From Roseburia sp. (GTDB lineage Bacteria > Bacillota_A > Clostridia > Lachnospirales > Lachnospiraceae): a stretch of 16,592 nucleotides of DNA. The notes below the pieces were generated by a model. The model did no database searches and was not told the DNA's origin. It was given only the letters and a program-made list of their open reading frames with translations. The position numbers and the translations under genes are program-made. Below are positions 6,350 to 14,491 of this stretch, piece by piece. How positions within the stretch are numbered: the first letter of the stretch is position 1; each line of letters opens with the position of its first letter. Location: assembly GCA_019411365.1 (NCBI GenBank), contig DXQT01000050.1:1-16592 (forward strand), given 5' to 3'.

Positions 6350-7954
6350 TTATTCCCTTATTTCATCCAAAGCCTTCAGCAATTCTTCCGTCTGGTATTC
6401 CCATGTATGACGTTTCAATGTTTTCTGATATCCAGCCTCAGCAATCTGCTCTAGCTGCCCCTGACCTGATACCCTTTTTATTAATTCTGACAGTTTTTCA
6501 ATCTCATCCAGCGAAAACATCACCAGTTCTTTTCCATTTACATAATTTTCTTCCAGATAAGTTGTTTTATCTGTCAGCAGCACTGTATGTGCCAGCATAA
6601 TATTGGCAACACGTTCCGTAAATCCATCCTTATGCCAGGACATAATATTCAACGATACTTTCGATCGTGCATAGACTTCCAAACTTTCTTCCACCGTCAC
6701 CCCGGAATGGCAGATCAGGTTCGGGTAATCCGCAAAAACGGAACTCTTCCAGAAATCCCCGAATACATCCAGTTTGATCCCATAATCTAAAATTGTTTTT
6801 AATATCTGATACCTGTAATAATCCATAACCAGATATATGACTCTTCGCATACGGTAAAAAACTTCCACCGGATCTTCGCCGGCATATCTATCCCGATATA
6901 ACGCAAAAGCCTTCTCAAACGCAATCTCCGCCGATAAATCTTTGTTTTTCCGCATAATCAGTAAAAAACGGTTTGCAAGAAACTGATCCTGCCTCTGCAT
7001 CTCCCTGATATGATGCATCTGCTGCCTGTAATCTCCCATCGAACCAACAAATGTAAGATCATATATTTTTTTGTGTTCTGTACTGTCATTTTCCATTCCG
7101 GGTATCGGAAAATGCACTGCTTTTTTCTTATAATATTTTTGTATAAACTTTACATAATTTCTGTCATGGGACAACACAAAAAAATCCGGATACTCATGTT
7201 CTAACTGCTGTTTCATCCAAATCGGATGATCCAGTATCAAATGCAGCTTGGGACCTTTTATTTTTTCATGTAAATAAGTCACTCCATCTGCCATTTTAAC
7301 CTGAAACAGATATGTCTGTACGCCAAATACAGCTTTGAAATATCTTCCAATATAGCGCGTCAGGTTTTCTAAAGGTTCTTTTTGTTCATCAAAATATTCT
7401 ACCCGGATTCCCTTTTGTTCCAGCGCACTGCCAAACTGTTCCGCAAAGATATTAAGCATATTATTGCAGATATCGCTTCCCTTATATATTAATACCGGAC
7501 TGACTGCTTCCTCTAATATCTCAAAGTATCCCGTTCTCCCTATCATCTGTTCAAGCCATGCTATGATACTATTTTCACACCCATAGATTTTACTCTGTTC
7601 AAGAATAGATGCAACAGCCACTTCAAAATATCCTGTTTCCTGCAACACCTGACTATATCTGGAAACAATGTAACAATCTGTTTTCAGACTTTCCTCCGGT
7701 ATTCCAACCGGTTCATCAAGTACAATTTCATCCTCTTGCTGTGTATATTCCATCTCTTCCATTGCAAAGCCATGTTTTTCTGCAATCCGAAGTAACAATT
7801 CATACTTTTTCTTGGCATTCAGTTTTGGATTAAAACCACCTGCCTCTCTGACCCATGTTTCCGGCACCAGGATCTTACCAGCACATAAGGTTTCATCTAA
7901 AAGCAATTCCAAAAAACTATCTTTTCTATCTGTATCTGTTAATCTTTTTAGCAT
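6350..7954 (-). CDS. Glycosyltransferase, GT-B fold (Glyco_trans_1_2 like) with odd N-terminus
   Basis: A 534-aa protein, likely cytoplasmic, that should add a sugar during repeat-unit assembly. The C-terminal ~140 residues (FGDFW, HSGVTVEES, SLNIMSWHKDGFTERVANIM, then a TYLEENY segment) match the CgeB/Glyco_trans_1_2 type of GT-B transferases, with the conserved E of FTERV in the donor site. The middle contains LHLILDHPIWMKQQL and VGSMGDYRQQM, typical of the N-lobe of these proteins. Residues 24-60 (VPETWVREAGGFNPKL) instead look like the acceptor-side segment of a family 2 glycosyltransferase, as if the protein began in the middle of a GT2 domain. The ATG at 7954 has GGGGTAGGA just ahead and follows the stop of the preceding glycosyltransferase by 2 bases. 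The sugar specificity is not readable. Confidence 0.85.
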   Translation of the reverse strand: MLKRLTDTDRKDSFLELLLDETLCAGKILVPETWVREAGGFNPKLNAKKKYELLLRIAEKHGFAMEEMEYTQQEDEIVLDEPVGIPEESLKTDCYIVSRYSQVLQETGYFEVAVASILEQSKIYGCENSIIAWLEQMIGRTGYFEILEEAVSPVLIYKGSDICNNMLNIFAEQFGSALEQKGIRVEYFDEQKEPLENLTRYIGRYFKAVFGVQTYLFQVKMADGVTYLHEKIKGPKLHLILDHPIWMKQQLEHEYPDFFVLSHDRNYVKFIQKYYKKKAVHFPIPGMENDSTEHKKIYDLTFVGSMGDYRQQMHHIREMQRQDQFLANRFLLIMRKNKDLSAEIAFEKAFALYRDRYAGEDPVEVFYRMRRVIYLVMDYYRYQILKTILDYGIKLDVFGDFWKSSVFADYPNLICHSGVTVEESLEVYARSKVSLNIMSWHKDGFTERVANIMLAHTVLLTDKTTYLEENYVNGKELVMFSLDEIEKLSELIKRVSGQGQLEQIAEAGYQKTLKRHTWEYQTEELLKALDEIRE

Positions 7955-7956
7955 TC

Positions 7957-9513
7957 CTACCCCATTAGCCCGATCAAATATCCATATACCGTCTGTTCAC
8001 CTGCAATATTTGACTTCACATAATTTTCTCTTCGATTTAATTTATAAAAAACAGACGTATTTTTTATTTGTTTTTCATATTCCGGACGGAATTTTTTATT
8101 CATCAACCCTGTCAGCGCAAATACATCTCCCTGATAAAATCCACACCGTTCTAACTGTTCCTTGATATCCGCAAATGTTTCCACTGCAACAGCAATCATA
8201 TCATCAATAAGATAATAATCTACCAGCGCCTCTTCTGTCTCCCAATAATACCACAAACTCTCCATTAAAAATTGCATTAGTTTTCCACCTTTGTTTGCAA
8301 TCCAAAAATTACCTGACCACCGTCCTCTGGTAATATCGGCACTCCAGTTAGATTTTTCAAATCGAAGCGTATACAAATTACTTTCCAATAACTTCTCTGG
8401 TAATTTTGCAGTCAGATAATATGTCGCATCGATCCACATTCCACCATAACGATAGAGTAATTCTGCCCGTAAGATATCAGACAAGTGTGTCATACTGATC
8501 TTTCCATCATTATATTTCTGAATTATCGTATTGGTAAATGTCACATACTCCCTGCAGTTTTCAAATGTGATCAGACGCACTACAGCCTTTTCCTGCGGAA
8601 TATTTTCTCGGATACTTTCCACACAAAGCCGGATGAGTTCCGGCATAGCCGCCTCTCCCTGCCACCAGCAGATCCATACCGGAATCTTTCCCTCAAACAT
8701 ATCTTTGGCTTCGACCTTCTCTGCCAGTGAATGAGTGCCATTGTCCTGCTGATATATCTGCACCACAGGCTGCACCTTTAAACTGATATAACGATACAGT
8801 AAATCCCGTTTTTTTTCAGCATTCAAAAAATCCTCCGGAGCGATTAACTTTATTTCTTCCTCCGTAATCTTTTCATTCTGCATCATCAGCCATACCCTGA
8901 AAAGACGTTCTGACAAAAATCCCATAACCCTTGTCTGGTATTCATCATACCCTGTGAGGTCAATTCTTTTTTCCACCTCAAAAAGAATATCAAACAACCA
9001 TTCACAGTATTTATCAAAAATGTCTTTTCGTGTGATCCACATATTTCCTACAGAAACAAGTATTGTTCTCATACAGTAATCAAATGCCTGTACATACTCA
9101 GGATACTTTTCTGAAATAACCTGCCTGCACAGATCCAGATCTTTCGTGTAATGTCTTTTTCTGTAATGATCGTAGACATCCTCATCTTTCACACATGCAC
9201 TGCTTGGAATAATCATCGAATAGTTTTGCATCTTCTTTTCAATATAGCTTTGATCCAACAACTTTTCATCTTTGATAAAGTATCTTCTATAGTGGCAAAC
9301 ACCAATGATATCGCATTTTACATTCTTCCACAGCCAGTACATCCCTGTCAGTTCACAATATCTGTTATTTTTAGCTGAGATGTTATCTCCTGTATCATCT
9401 CCCACGTAACCGAAATCTTCTTTGCCCGCTTTTCCAACCTGCATCGGAATATACAAAGTGTCCGGTATCTCTGCTATTTTCTTATGGGTCATTACATATA
9501 GCCTGATATCCAT
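7957..9513 (-). CDS. Two-domain capsular glycosyltransferase (DUF4422 plus Caps_synth/GT32)
   Basis: A 518-aa fusion. Residues 1 to about 235 are a DUF4422 domain (start LYVMTHKK, then KNNRYCELTGMYWLWKN and HYRRYF at 74-79), a family found in polysaccharide loci and thought to be glycosyltransferases. Residues about 275-470 are a Caps_synth/GT32-like domain with IPVWICWWQG at 277-286, SDILRAELLYRYGGMW at 345-360 and the DxD-equivalent WIDAT at 360-364, the expected metal and nucleotide-sugar site. No transmembrane segment is seen. Two catalytic domains in one chain suggest two consecutive transfer steps. ATG at 9513 has GAGGAA 6 bases upstream, and the gene starts 3 bases after the preceding orphan gene ends, so both are coupled. 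Confidence 0.92.
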   Translation of the reverse strand: MDIRLYVMTHKKIAEIPDTLYIPMQVGKAGKEDFGYVGDDTGDNISAKNNRYCELTGMYWLWKNVKCDIIGVCHYRRYFIKDEKLLDQSYIEKKMQNYSMIIPSSACVKDEDVYDHYRKRHYTKDLDLCRQVISEKYPEYVQAFDYCMRTILVSVGNMWITRKDIFDKYCEWLFDILFEVEKRIDLTGYDEYQTRVMGFLSERLFRVWLMMQNEKITEEEIKLIAPEDFLNAEKKRDLLYRYISLKVQPVVQIYQQDNGTHSLAEKVEAKDMFEGKIPVWICWWQGEAAMPELIRLCVESIRENIPQEKAVVRLITFENCREYVTFTNTIIQKYNDGKISMTHLSDILRAELLYRYGGMWIDATYYLTAKLPEKLLESNLYTLRFEKSNWSADITRGRWSGNFWIANKGGKLMQFLMESLWYYWETEEALVDYYLIDDMIAVAVETFADIKEQLERCGFYQGDVFALTGLMNKKFRPEYEKQIKNTSVFYKLNRRENYVKSNIAGEQTVYGYLIGLMG

Positions 9514-9516
9514 CCA

Positions 9517-9981
9517 TCATTCCTCAAACATTACTAAAAAATAAATATCATTTTCCACTTTTATATCAGTTGCCCGGACAAATCTTTCCTGTTCCCCCCA
9601 TACCGGAAGCCATTGATCCAGCAAAACATATTTCGATGTTTTTGCTGTCTGCGTCACAATTTTATCCAAAGGAACTTTTTTCTGGAGACTCTCAATTCCC
9701 AATACAACTGCAAGATTGTACCTTCCTGTATCCTGCTTCGTATAATATGATTCTGCTGTTTCGATCTGATCGTAAATCCTATCCCATACAGGAAATGTAA
9801 GCTCCGGGAAGAAATCTATCCCATATAGCTGTCTGTCTTCCGGAATCTCCCGGCTCATGACTTTCCTTGACACCGCACCTACCCGCTTTAAAAACATTCC
9901 TACATCCAAAATTTTTTCTGACTCCAATTGTTCTATTACTTCATAAAACATATAGATACTATTTTCATTTTTCAGAATCAT
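9517..9981 (-). CDS. Hypothetical protein with degenerate methyltransferase-like fold, 154 aa
   Basis: I do not know a characterised homologue. The order of hydrophobic strands looks like a class I methyltransferase/Rossmann protein: ILDVGMFLKRVGAVSR (strand 1 and loop), LYGIDFFPE (strand 2 ending in an acid), YNLAVVLG (strand 4) and KYVLLDQWLP (strand 5). The GxGxG loop that binds SAM is not conserved, and the chain is short, so catalysis is doubtful. I place the start at ATG 9981, one base after the licD stop at 9983; an alternative TTG at 9999 would overlap licD by 17 bases. The gene sits between licD and a large glycosyltransferase with almost no spacing, which suggests an accessory or scaffold role in the same assembly step. 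That role is inference. Confidence 0.75.
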   Translation of the reverse strand: MILKNENSIYMFYEVIEQLESEKILDVGMFLKRVGAVSRKVMSREIPEDRQLYGIDFFPELTFPVWDRIYDQIETAESYYTKQDTGRYNLAVVLGIESLQKKVPLDKIVTQTAKTSKYVLLDQWLPVWGEQERFVRATDIKVENDIYFLVMFEE

Positions 9982-9982
9982 T

Positions 9983-10966
9983 TCACTGCTTTTCCCCAAT
10001 TAAATCCTGAACAATCTTTTCTACCGTTCTCGTCTCTCCTGCTTTTTCTCTCCATTGTTCAAAAATTTCTACCTGACTTTTGAATTTCGGATAACTATGG
10101 CTTGCTGTTCCCCGCACTGGTGTCATATAATCTCCATATATTCCTTTTAGTATTTTATCATACTCTTTGGGTACCGGCATCTGAAATCCATTAAAAGGCA
10201 TATAAATGATGTCATCATACCATTCTTTCTTAAAATGTGCCCCAGTGCATTCCCCCACATACAACCAACGCAGTTCTGCCATTTCATCAGCTTCCTCTTC
10301 TGTACATATCTGAAGCACCGTATCAGATAAATGCCTTAATTGCCACTTTAAAACCTCATCATCTCCCTGCCAGTCCGGAAGCTTAATCTGTGCTGCCATC
10401 TCGATCGTTTTTATCCGCCGCAATATCTGTTCTGTTTCCTGTTTCTTTTCAATAGCAGCAATTGCATACCAAATTTCCATTAAAAGGTCTTCTCTGAATT
10501 TTTCCTGATCTTTGTTTCGATACATATAATCCAGTGCAAATATATCTATACCAATATAAAATGGACAGCCATGATATTTTTTTAAACGTTCCTGTTCCAG
10601 TATCAAATAGTTTTCATTATCCCAATTTGCTACATATGCTGCATTATTACACCAGAATTTTTCAGAATCTCCATCAAACACCCTGTAATGTTCCGGTAAT
10701 TCCTGTGGTGCAACCCGAAGAAATTTCTCATAATCCTCTCTTTTCATTGCAATATCAAGATCATCATCCCACGGTATAAACCCTTTATGCCGTATCGTTC
10801 CCAACAGTGTCCCCCAGTCCGCATACCATGTAATATTATGTTTTTTACATACTTTATCAATTTCTTCTAAGGTTTCTATACTTGCCGCCCAGAACCGTTT
10901 CATTCGCTCGTCTACAAAAAAACCATCCATATATTCTGCATCAAAAAAATTTTTATCAAACTGCAT
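9983..10966 (-). CDS. LicD family phosphotransferase (upstream copy)
   Basis: A 327-aa LicD-type enzyme with WYADWGTLLGTIRHKGF (47-63) and WDDDLDIAMKR (66-76). It presumably transfers a phospho- or phosphono-alcohol/amine head group from a CMP- or CDP-activated donor to the surface glycan. The ATG at 10966 has AAAGGAG about 6 bases upstream. The protein is clearly paralogous to the product of 5429-6334: the first ~100 residues align closely, while the C-terminal half differs. The two enzymes may therefore use the same donor on different acceptor sugars. The gene begins just after the remnant of rfbH, where the damaged part of the locus gives way to the intact part. Confidence 0.92.
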   Translation of the reverse strand: MQFDKNFFDAEYMDGFFVDERMKRFWAASIETLEEIDKVCKKHNITWYADWGTLLGTIRHKGFIPWDDDLDIAMKREDYEKFLRVAPQELPEHYRVFDGDSEKFWCNNAAYVANWDNENYLILEQERLKKYHGCPFYIGIDIFALDYMYRNKDQEKFREDLLMEIWYAIAAIEKKQETEQILRRIKTIEMAAQIKLPDWQGDDEVLKWQLRHLSDTVLQICTEEEADEMAELRWLYVGECTGAHFKKEWYDDIIYMPFNGFQMPVPKEYDKILKGIYGDYMTPVRGTASHSYPKFKSQVEIFEQWREKAGETRTVEKIVQDLIGEKQ

Positions 10967-11022
10967 TTTTTCTCCTTTATCGTGTTTCTATTAATGTATT
11001 TTAACATCTTAGCCTTCAGTTC

Positions 11023-11508
11023 CTATTTTACTGCTTCCTTGAGCATCCGTGCCATATAATCAATGCTCTCATCTGTCATTCCAGGATATACTCCAATCCA
11101 GAATGTACGCTCCATAATAGAATCCGTTACTGTCGTTGGAAACCCCGCAGCCACAGTAATAATTTCATCTCCCCGGTTTACCCTGCGCTCCCCAAGCAGC
11201 GGCGATGTCAATGCCATAAATGCCAATAAATTCGCAGAGGATCCTGAATTGACCAGTGAACAAAACTTTACTCCAATATATTCCGCCAGCTCTCTCTCAA
11301 ACTGATCTGTATAATGACCGGAGGTGAGCCAGAACTCTAACGCACTGTCTACCAAATTACACATTTCATCCTGATCATATACGCGCGAGGCATAGGAAAT
11401 CCTGTCACCCTCTTTAAATTCTTTTTTATTATTATGAAACGCTTCATAATATCCTTCTACCATGGATAAAATTTCTTTGCGCGCTTCTTCTGTTTTATGT
11501 TCAAACAT
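11023..11508 (-). pseudogene. rfbH: rfbH with large in-frame internal deletion
   Basis: RfbH is the PLP and iron-sulfur dehydrase (E1) that makes CDP-4-keto-3,6-dideoxyglucose; the family is about 435-445 aa. This frame has only 161 aa. The first 128 residues are a normal RfbH N-terminus (SGHYTDQFERELAEYIG, NSGSSANLLAFMALTSPLL, GDEIITVAAGFPTTVT). The last 33 are a normal C-terminus (TFWIGVYPGMTDESIDYM). The join is at about 11125, between TTVT and DSIME. Roughly 275 central residues are missing, including the PLP active site and the Fe-S cysteine region, so the product cannot be active. The start is sound: ATG at 11508 with GGAGG 7 bases ahead, 18 bases after rfbF. No promoter is visible before it. 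Confidence 0.9.
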
Positions 11509-11526
11509 CCTATATCCTCCGTATTC

Positions 11527-12297
11527 TCAAACTTTCCATGGCGCATTTCCGCTATTCCACAGCTTTTCCAGATACTCTCTGTCATGTATATTATCCATTG
11601 GAGACCAAAATCCCATATGCTTATATGCTGCCATCTGACCATCTGCAGCCAGATGTTCAAACGGTGCTGCCTCAAGCATTGTATTTCCATTTCCCAAATA
11701 AGAAAACACCGAAGACTCCATTACCATAAATCCAATATTTCCCCATGCCTGGTCGGTTCTTGCCTTTTCTTTAAACCCTAAAACTTCCTGTCCCGTTTCA
11801 TCCAGCCTGAGGGCACCAAAACGTCCCTCCGGCTGTGTCGTTGAAATCGTGACAGTCTTTCCTTGTTGTTTATGAAATGCCAACAGCTTATTAATGTCTA
11901 CATCTGAAACACCATCTCCATATGTCAGAAAGAATGGTTCATCTCCAACATAATTACGGATCTTTAATATTCGACCTGCTGTCAATGTTTCAAGTCCTGT
12001 ATCTACCATCGTAGCCTTCCACGGTTCACTGTTTCCTCTTAACACCTGAACCTTCTGATCCTTCAAAAAAATCTCAAGCTGACTATTATTCTGATAATAA
12101 TTAACAAAATACTCTTTTATCATATGCCCTTTGTAACCACAACATATAATAAATTCATAAAATCCATATGCAGCATACTGTCTCATAATATGCCACAAAA
12201 TCGGCTTTCCTCCAATTTCTACCATTGGTTTCGGACGTAGTCTAGACTCTTCACTAATCCTTGTTCCTTTACCACCTGCTAAAATGACAACCTTCAT
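11527..12297 (-). CDS. rfbF: Glucose-1-phosphate cytidylyltransferase, intact
   Basis: A 256-aa enzyme that makes CDP-glucose from CTP and glucose 1-phosphate, the first step of CDP-deoxysugar synthesis. All family signatures are present: LAGGKGTRISEES (6-18), RPKPMVEIGGKPILWHIM (21-38), YGDGVSDVDIN (126-136) with the metal-binding aspartates, and the characteristic C-terminus GFWSPMDNIHDREYL ... NSGNAPWKV. The frame opens at a GTG at 12303, but I use the ATG at 12297, where homology begins. The ribosome binding site is weak (AGAGTGCAT), perhaps because translation is coupled to the remnant of rfbG that ends 7 bases upstream. The genes that should use its product (rfbG, rfbH) are both broken in this window, so CDP-glucose has no visible local consumer. 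Confidence 0.95.
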   Translation of the reverse strand: MKVVILAGGKGTRISEESRLRPKPMVEIGGKPILWHIMRQYAAYGFYEFIICCGYKGHMIKEYFVNYYQNNSQLEIFLKDQKVQVLRGNSEPWKATMVDTGLETLTAGRILKIRNYVGDEPFFLTYGDGVSDVDINKLLAFHKQQGKTVTISTTQPEGRFGALRLDETGQEVLGFKEKARTDQAWGNIGFMVMESSVFSYLGNGNTMLEAAPFEHLAADGQMAAYKHMGFWSPMDNIHDREYLEKLWNSGNAPWKV

Positions 12298-12304
12298 ATG
12301 CACT

Positions 12305-12496
12305 CTACTCTTTCGTCATAAATTCTTTGATCTGTTTCTCCATGCAAATTCTGACATCCCCATTCTGCTCATAAACCTTGGTCCATTCAATCGTTTTTTC
12401 AACGGCTTTTCTGATATTCCAGTGCGGTTTCCAGCCTAATTTATTTTTTATTACAGAACAATCTAATTTTAGGAAAGACGCTTCATGAGTATAGCA
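12305..12496 (-). pseudogene. rfbG: C-terminal remnant of CDP-glucose 4,6-dehydratase
   Basis: The minus-strand frame ending in TAG at 12305-12307 encodes a 63-residue tail without a start codon of its own. It contains THEASFLKLDCS, KNKLGWKPHWNIRKAVEKTI and EWTKVY, which is the standard C-terminus of RfbG (about 360 aa when whole). The NAD-binding Rossmann core, the TGxxGxxG motif and the YxxxK catalytic site are absent. It overlaps the end of the truncated rfbF copy (12469-12471) in another frame. The simplest reading is one deletion that removed the 3' part of rfbF and the first ~300 codons of rfbG. Confidence 0.85.
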
Positions 12497-12987
12497 CTAC
12501 AAGTTTCATTTCTCCCTGTTGGATGCGCTACAGTAAATGTTGCCAGGGCTCCTCCCTGTCTGTAGTATATCAAAAATTTATTTACATCAATATCTGATAA
12601 ACAGTCCCCATAAGAAACAAATACCGGCTCTCCATCTGTATATTCACCAGCCTGTAACAGACGCTCCAATACAGATGCATCACGTCCTGTATCAATAACA
12701 GAAACTTTCCAGTCTTCTGTCTGCTTTCTGTGTACCTGTACTTCATTTGACTGTAAATCCACCGTAATATCTGACTGATAAATATAAAAATTAATAAAAT
12801 AATCTTTGATCACTTCTCCTTTATATCCGGTACAGATTATAAAATCATTGCATCCATAGTAATAGTACTGTTTCATAATATGCCAAAGCATCGGCTGCCC
12901 GCCAATCTCCGCCATAGTCTTCGGGAGTTTTTCATCCTCTTCTATCAGCGTGCTTGAGAGTCCGCCCGCCAAAATAATTGTTTTCAT
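12469..12987 (-). pseudogene. Truncated and degenerate second rfbF-like cytidylyltransferase
   Basis: This 172-aa frame is an N-terminal two-thirds of a glucose-1-phosphate cytidylyltransferase paralogue: AEIGGQPMLWHIMKQYYYYG, YGDCLSDIDVN and AHPTGRNE follow the family order. After GRNE (near 12505) the similarity stops and a short unrelated tail ends at TAA 12469-12471, where the rfbG remnant takes over. Even the preserved part departs from the consensus: GGxGTR reads GGLSST, so the glycine and the arginine that hold the triphosphate are gone, and RPKPM reads LPKTM. The copy may have been a specialised or non-catalytic homologue before it was cut. I favour the ATG at 12987, preceded by TAAGGGAAAT, over the ATG at 13005. 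It starts about 30 bases after the APS kinase stop. Confidence 0.8.
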
Positions 12988-13018
12988 ATTTCCCTTAGTC
13001 TCCATGTCCTTTACAACA

Positions 13019-13534
13019 TCAATTATTAATTTTCCAAGCCTGCATCATTATTTCAGCCTGTTCTTCTGGCGTTTTTTCACCATCATTCAGTAATATCAGA
13101 TCTGGATTCTTTGGCGTTTCTATCCCAACCTGAAATCCTGCCAGTTCTGTTTCCTCACCACTCTGATATCTGCTATATAACCCCTTCTGATCACGTTTAT
13201 GTAACGTTTCATCTGACACCTTTACATAAATTTCATGGTAATTTGTTATATTTTCACGATTCCATTGTCTGACACTGTCAAACATAGAAATTGTACAGCA
13301 GACTACATGTATTCCCTGTTTCTGTAATAAATTACATAGTTTTGAATAACGCATTGCACATTTGCGGCGATCTGCATCTGAATAACCTAAATCATTTCCA
13401 AAAACCTCCCGAAGCGTATCACCATCTAAAAATACCGTATTCGAATATATTTCTTTCAATTTGCTATAAAAAATTTTCCCTATGGTTGTTTTTCCTGCAC
13501 CAGATAATCCTGTAATCCAATATACGTTTCCCAT
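13019..13534 (-). CDS. cysC: Adenylylsulfate (APS) kinase
   Basis: A 171-aa P-loop kinase that phosphorylates APS at the 3' position to give PAPS, the sulfate donor of sulfotransferases. GLSGAGKTT (9-17) is the Walker A motif; FLDGDTLRE and the following LGYSDADRR correspond to the APS-binding LDGDxxR and DLGFsxxDR segments; KRDQKGLY is the conserved lid region. The N-terminal extension of about 25 residues seen in many CysC proteins is absent, which is common in polysaccharide-locus copies. ATG at 13534 has GAGG 5 bases upstream, 15 bases after the methyltransferase gene. The sulfotransferase two genes upstream gives a reason for a local PAPS supply, but no ATP sulfurylase is present here. 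Action on a different adenylylated substrate cannot be excluded. Confidence 0.88.
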   Translation of the reverse strand: MGNVYWITGLSGAGKTTIGKIFYSKLKEIYSNTVFLDGDTLREVFGNDLGYSDADRRKCAMRYSKLCNLLQKQGIHVVCCTISMFDSVRQWNRENITNYHEIYVKVSDETLHKRDQKGLYSRYQSGEETELAGFQVGIETPKNPDLILLNDGEKTPEEQAEIMMQAWKINN

Positions 13535-13549
13535 CTTAACCTCTTTACT

Positions 13550-14344
13550 TTAACTCACTTTCCACAACTTGTTAGAACGTACTGTCCATGATCTTGAGCG
13601 ATACGGTACTTGAATTTCTTTATATTCCTTTAATCTCTCTGCGATCTTATCCAAAATTCTCTTGAACCCTTCTTCCCCTGCTTGAACCTGAATATCATTG
13701 ACGGATCTCCAAATATTCATATATCGTTCTATCGTCATTGTCTCATTATGATTTCCCTCAATAAAAAGCATATGGTCAAACAATCCTGTTCCCATCATTT
13801 TCTCAGCCATCTCTTCCGATGTCAATTTATTTCCAGATGATACTCTTTTTTGTGTTTTTATCTCATCATATACAATTTGCTCTATCTCCATATGAAGTGG
13901 ACTGCTTTCAATATTTCTAGGATTCCAGATTGCAGTGAAAAATCCACCTGGCTTTAATATTCTATAAAATTCCTTCATTGCTTTTGGTGCATCAGTCCAA
14001 TGAAATGATGATCCCATTAATACCCAATCCACTGATGAATCTTCTAATCCTGTATCTTCCGCACTTCCATCTCTCCATGTTATTACCTTAGAATTTTCAA
14101 ACAGTTTAATTCCTTCTTCACGCATTGCAGCATTAGGCTCCACAGCATATCCATGAACCGTACATTTAAGACTGGCTAAATTTTCTGTAAGTTTTCCTGT
14201 TCCTGCCCCAACATCAGCAATTGTTAATTCTTTCGTTCCATTTTGCTGCATAATATGCGCCTGTATGCAATTCAGAACATCTAGCGAATATCCCGGACGA
14301 TCCACATAAAATTTTGCTAAATCAGAAAAATCTCCAAATTTCAT
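13550..14344 (-). CDS. Class I SAM-dependent methyltransferase
   Basis: A 264-aa soluble methyltransferase of the UbiE/Methyltransf_11 type. Motif I is intact (IADVGAGTGKLT, 42-53); an acidic residue follows strand 2 (AVEPN), then DGSAED, DWVLMGSSFHWTD and the post-motif LKPGGFFTAIWNP. The substrate is unknown: O-methylation of a sugar is a reasonable guess from the locus. The ATG at 14344 has GAGG 9 bases upstream in a 147-base intergenic gap that follows the broken sulfotransferase. The gene looks complete, unlike its neighbours. Confidence 0.88.
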   Translation of the reverse strand: MKFGDFSDLAKFYVDRPGYSLDVLNCIQAHIMQQNGTKELTIADVGAGTGKLTENLASLKCTVHGYAVEPNAAMREEGIKLFENSKVITWRDGSAEDTGLEDSSVDWVLMGSSFHWTDAPKAMKEFYRILKPGGFFTAIWNPRNIESSPLHMEIEQIVYDEIKTQKRVSSGNKLTSEEMAEKMMGTGLFDHMLFIEGNHNETMTIERYMNIWRSVNDIQVQAGEEGFKRILDKIAERLKEYKEIQVPYRSRSWTVRSNKLWKVS

Positions 14345-14491
14345 TTTTTCTTACCTCTTCTTTCCCAGTATCTGACGGCACTTTCTCCCACTCTGCCACC
14401 GTAAACAAATATGCATTGAGCACATTCGCTTTTCTTAACCTGTTATAGAATTTTCAAAGTTTCTATTTTTTCCCTAATTGTAACATCTATC

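Noticed and set aside
7812..8165. Plus-strand 117-aa frame spanning the border of the two glycosyltransferases
   Set aside because: Opposite strand to two well-supported genes, no recognisable domain, no ribosome binding site.
10967..11022. Internal promoter ahead of the upstream licD
   Set aside because: The 56-base gap has A/T-rich patches (TTAAAATACATT) but no box pair with correct spacing; only a ribosome binding site is clear.
14345..14491. Possible coding remnant in the gap before the methyltransferase (minus-strand frame with NVLNAYLFTVAEWEKV)
   Set aside because: The frame is under 45 codons, has no start or ribosome binding site, and I recognise no family. It may be a relic of a lost gene, but I cannot support it.
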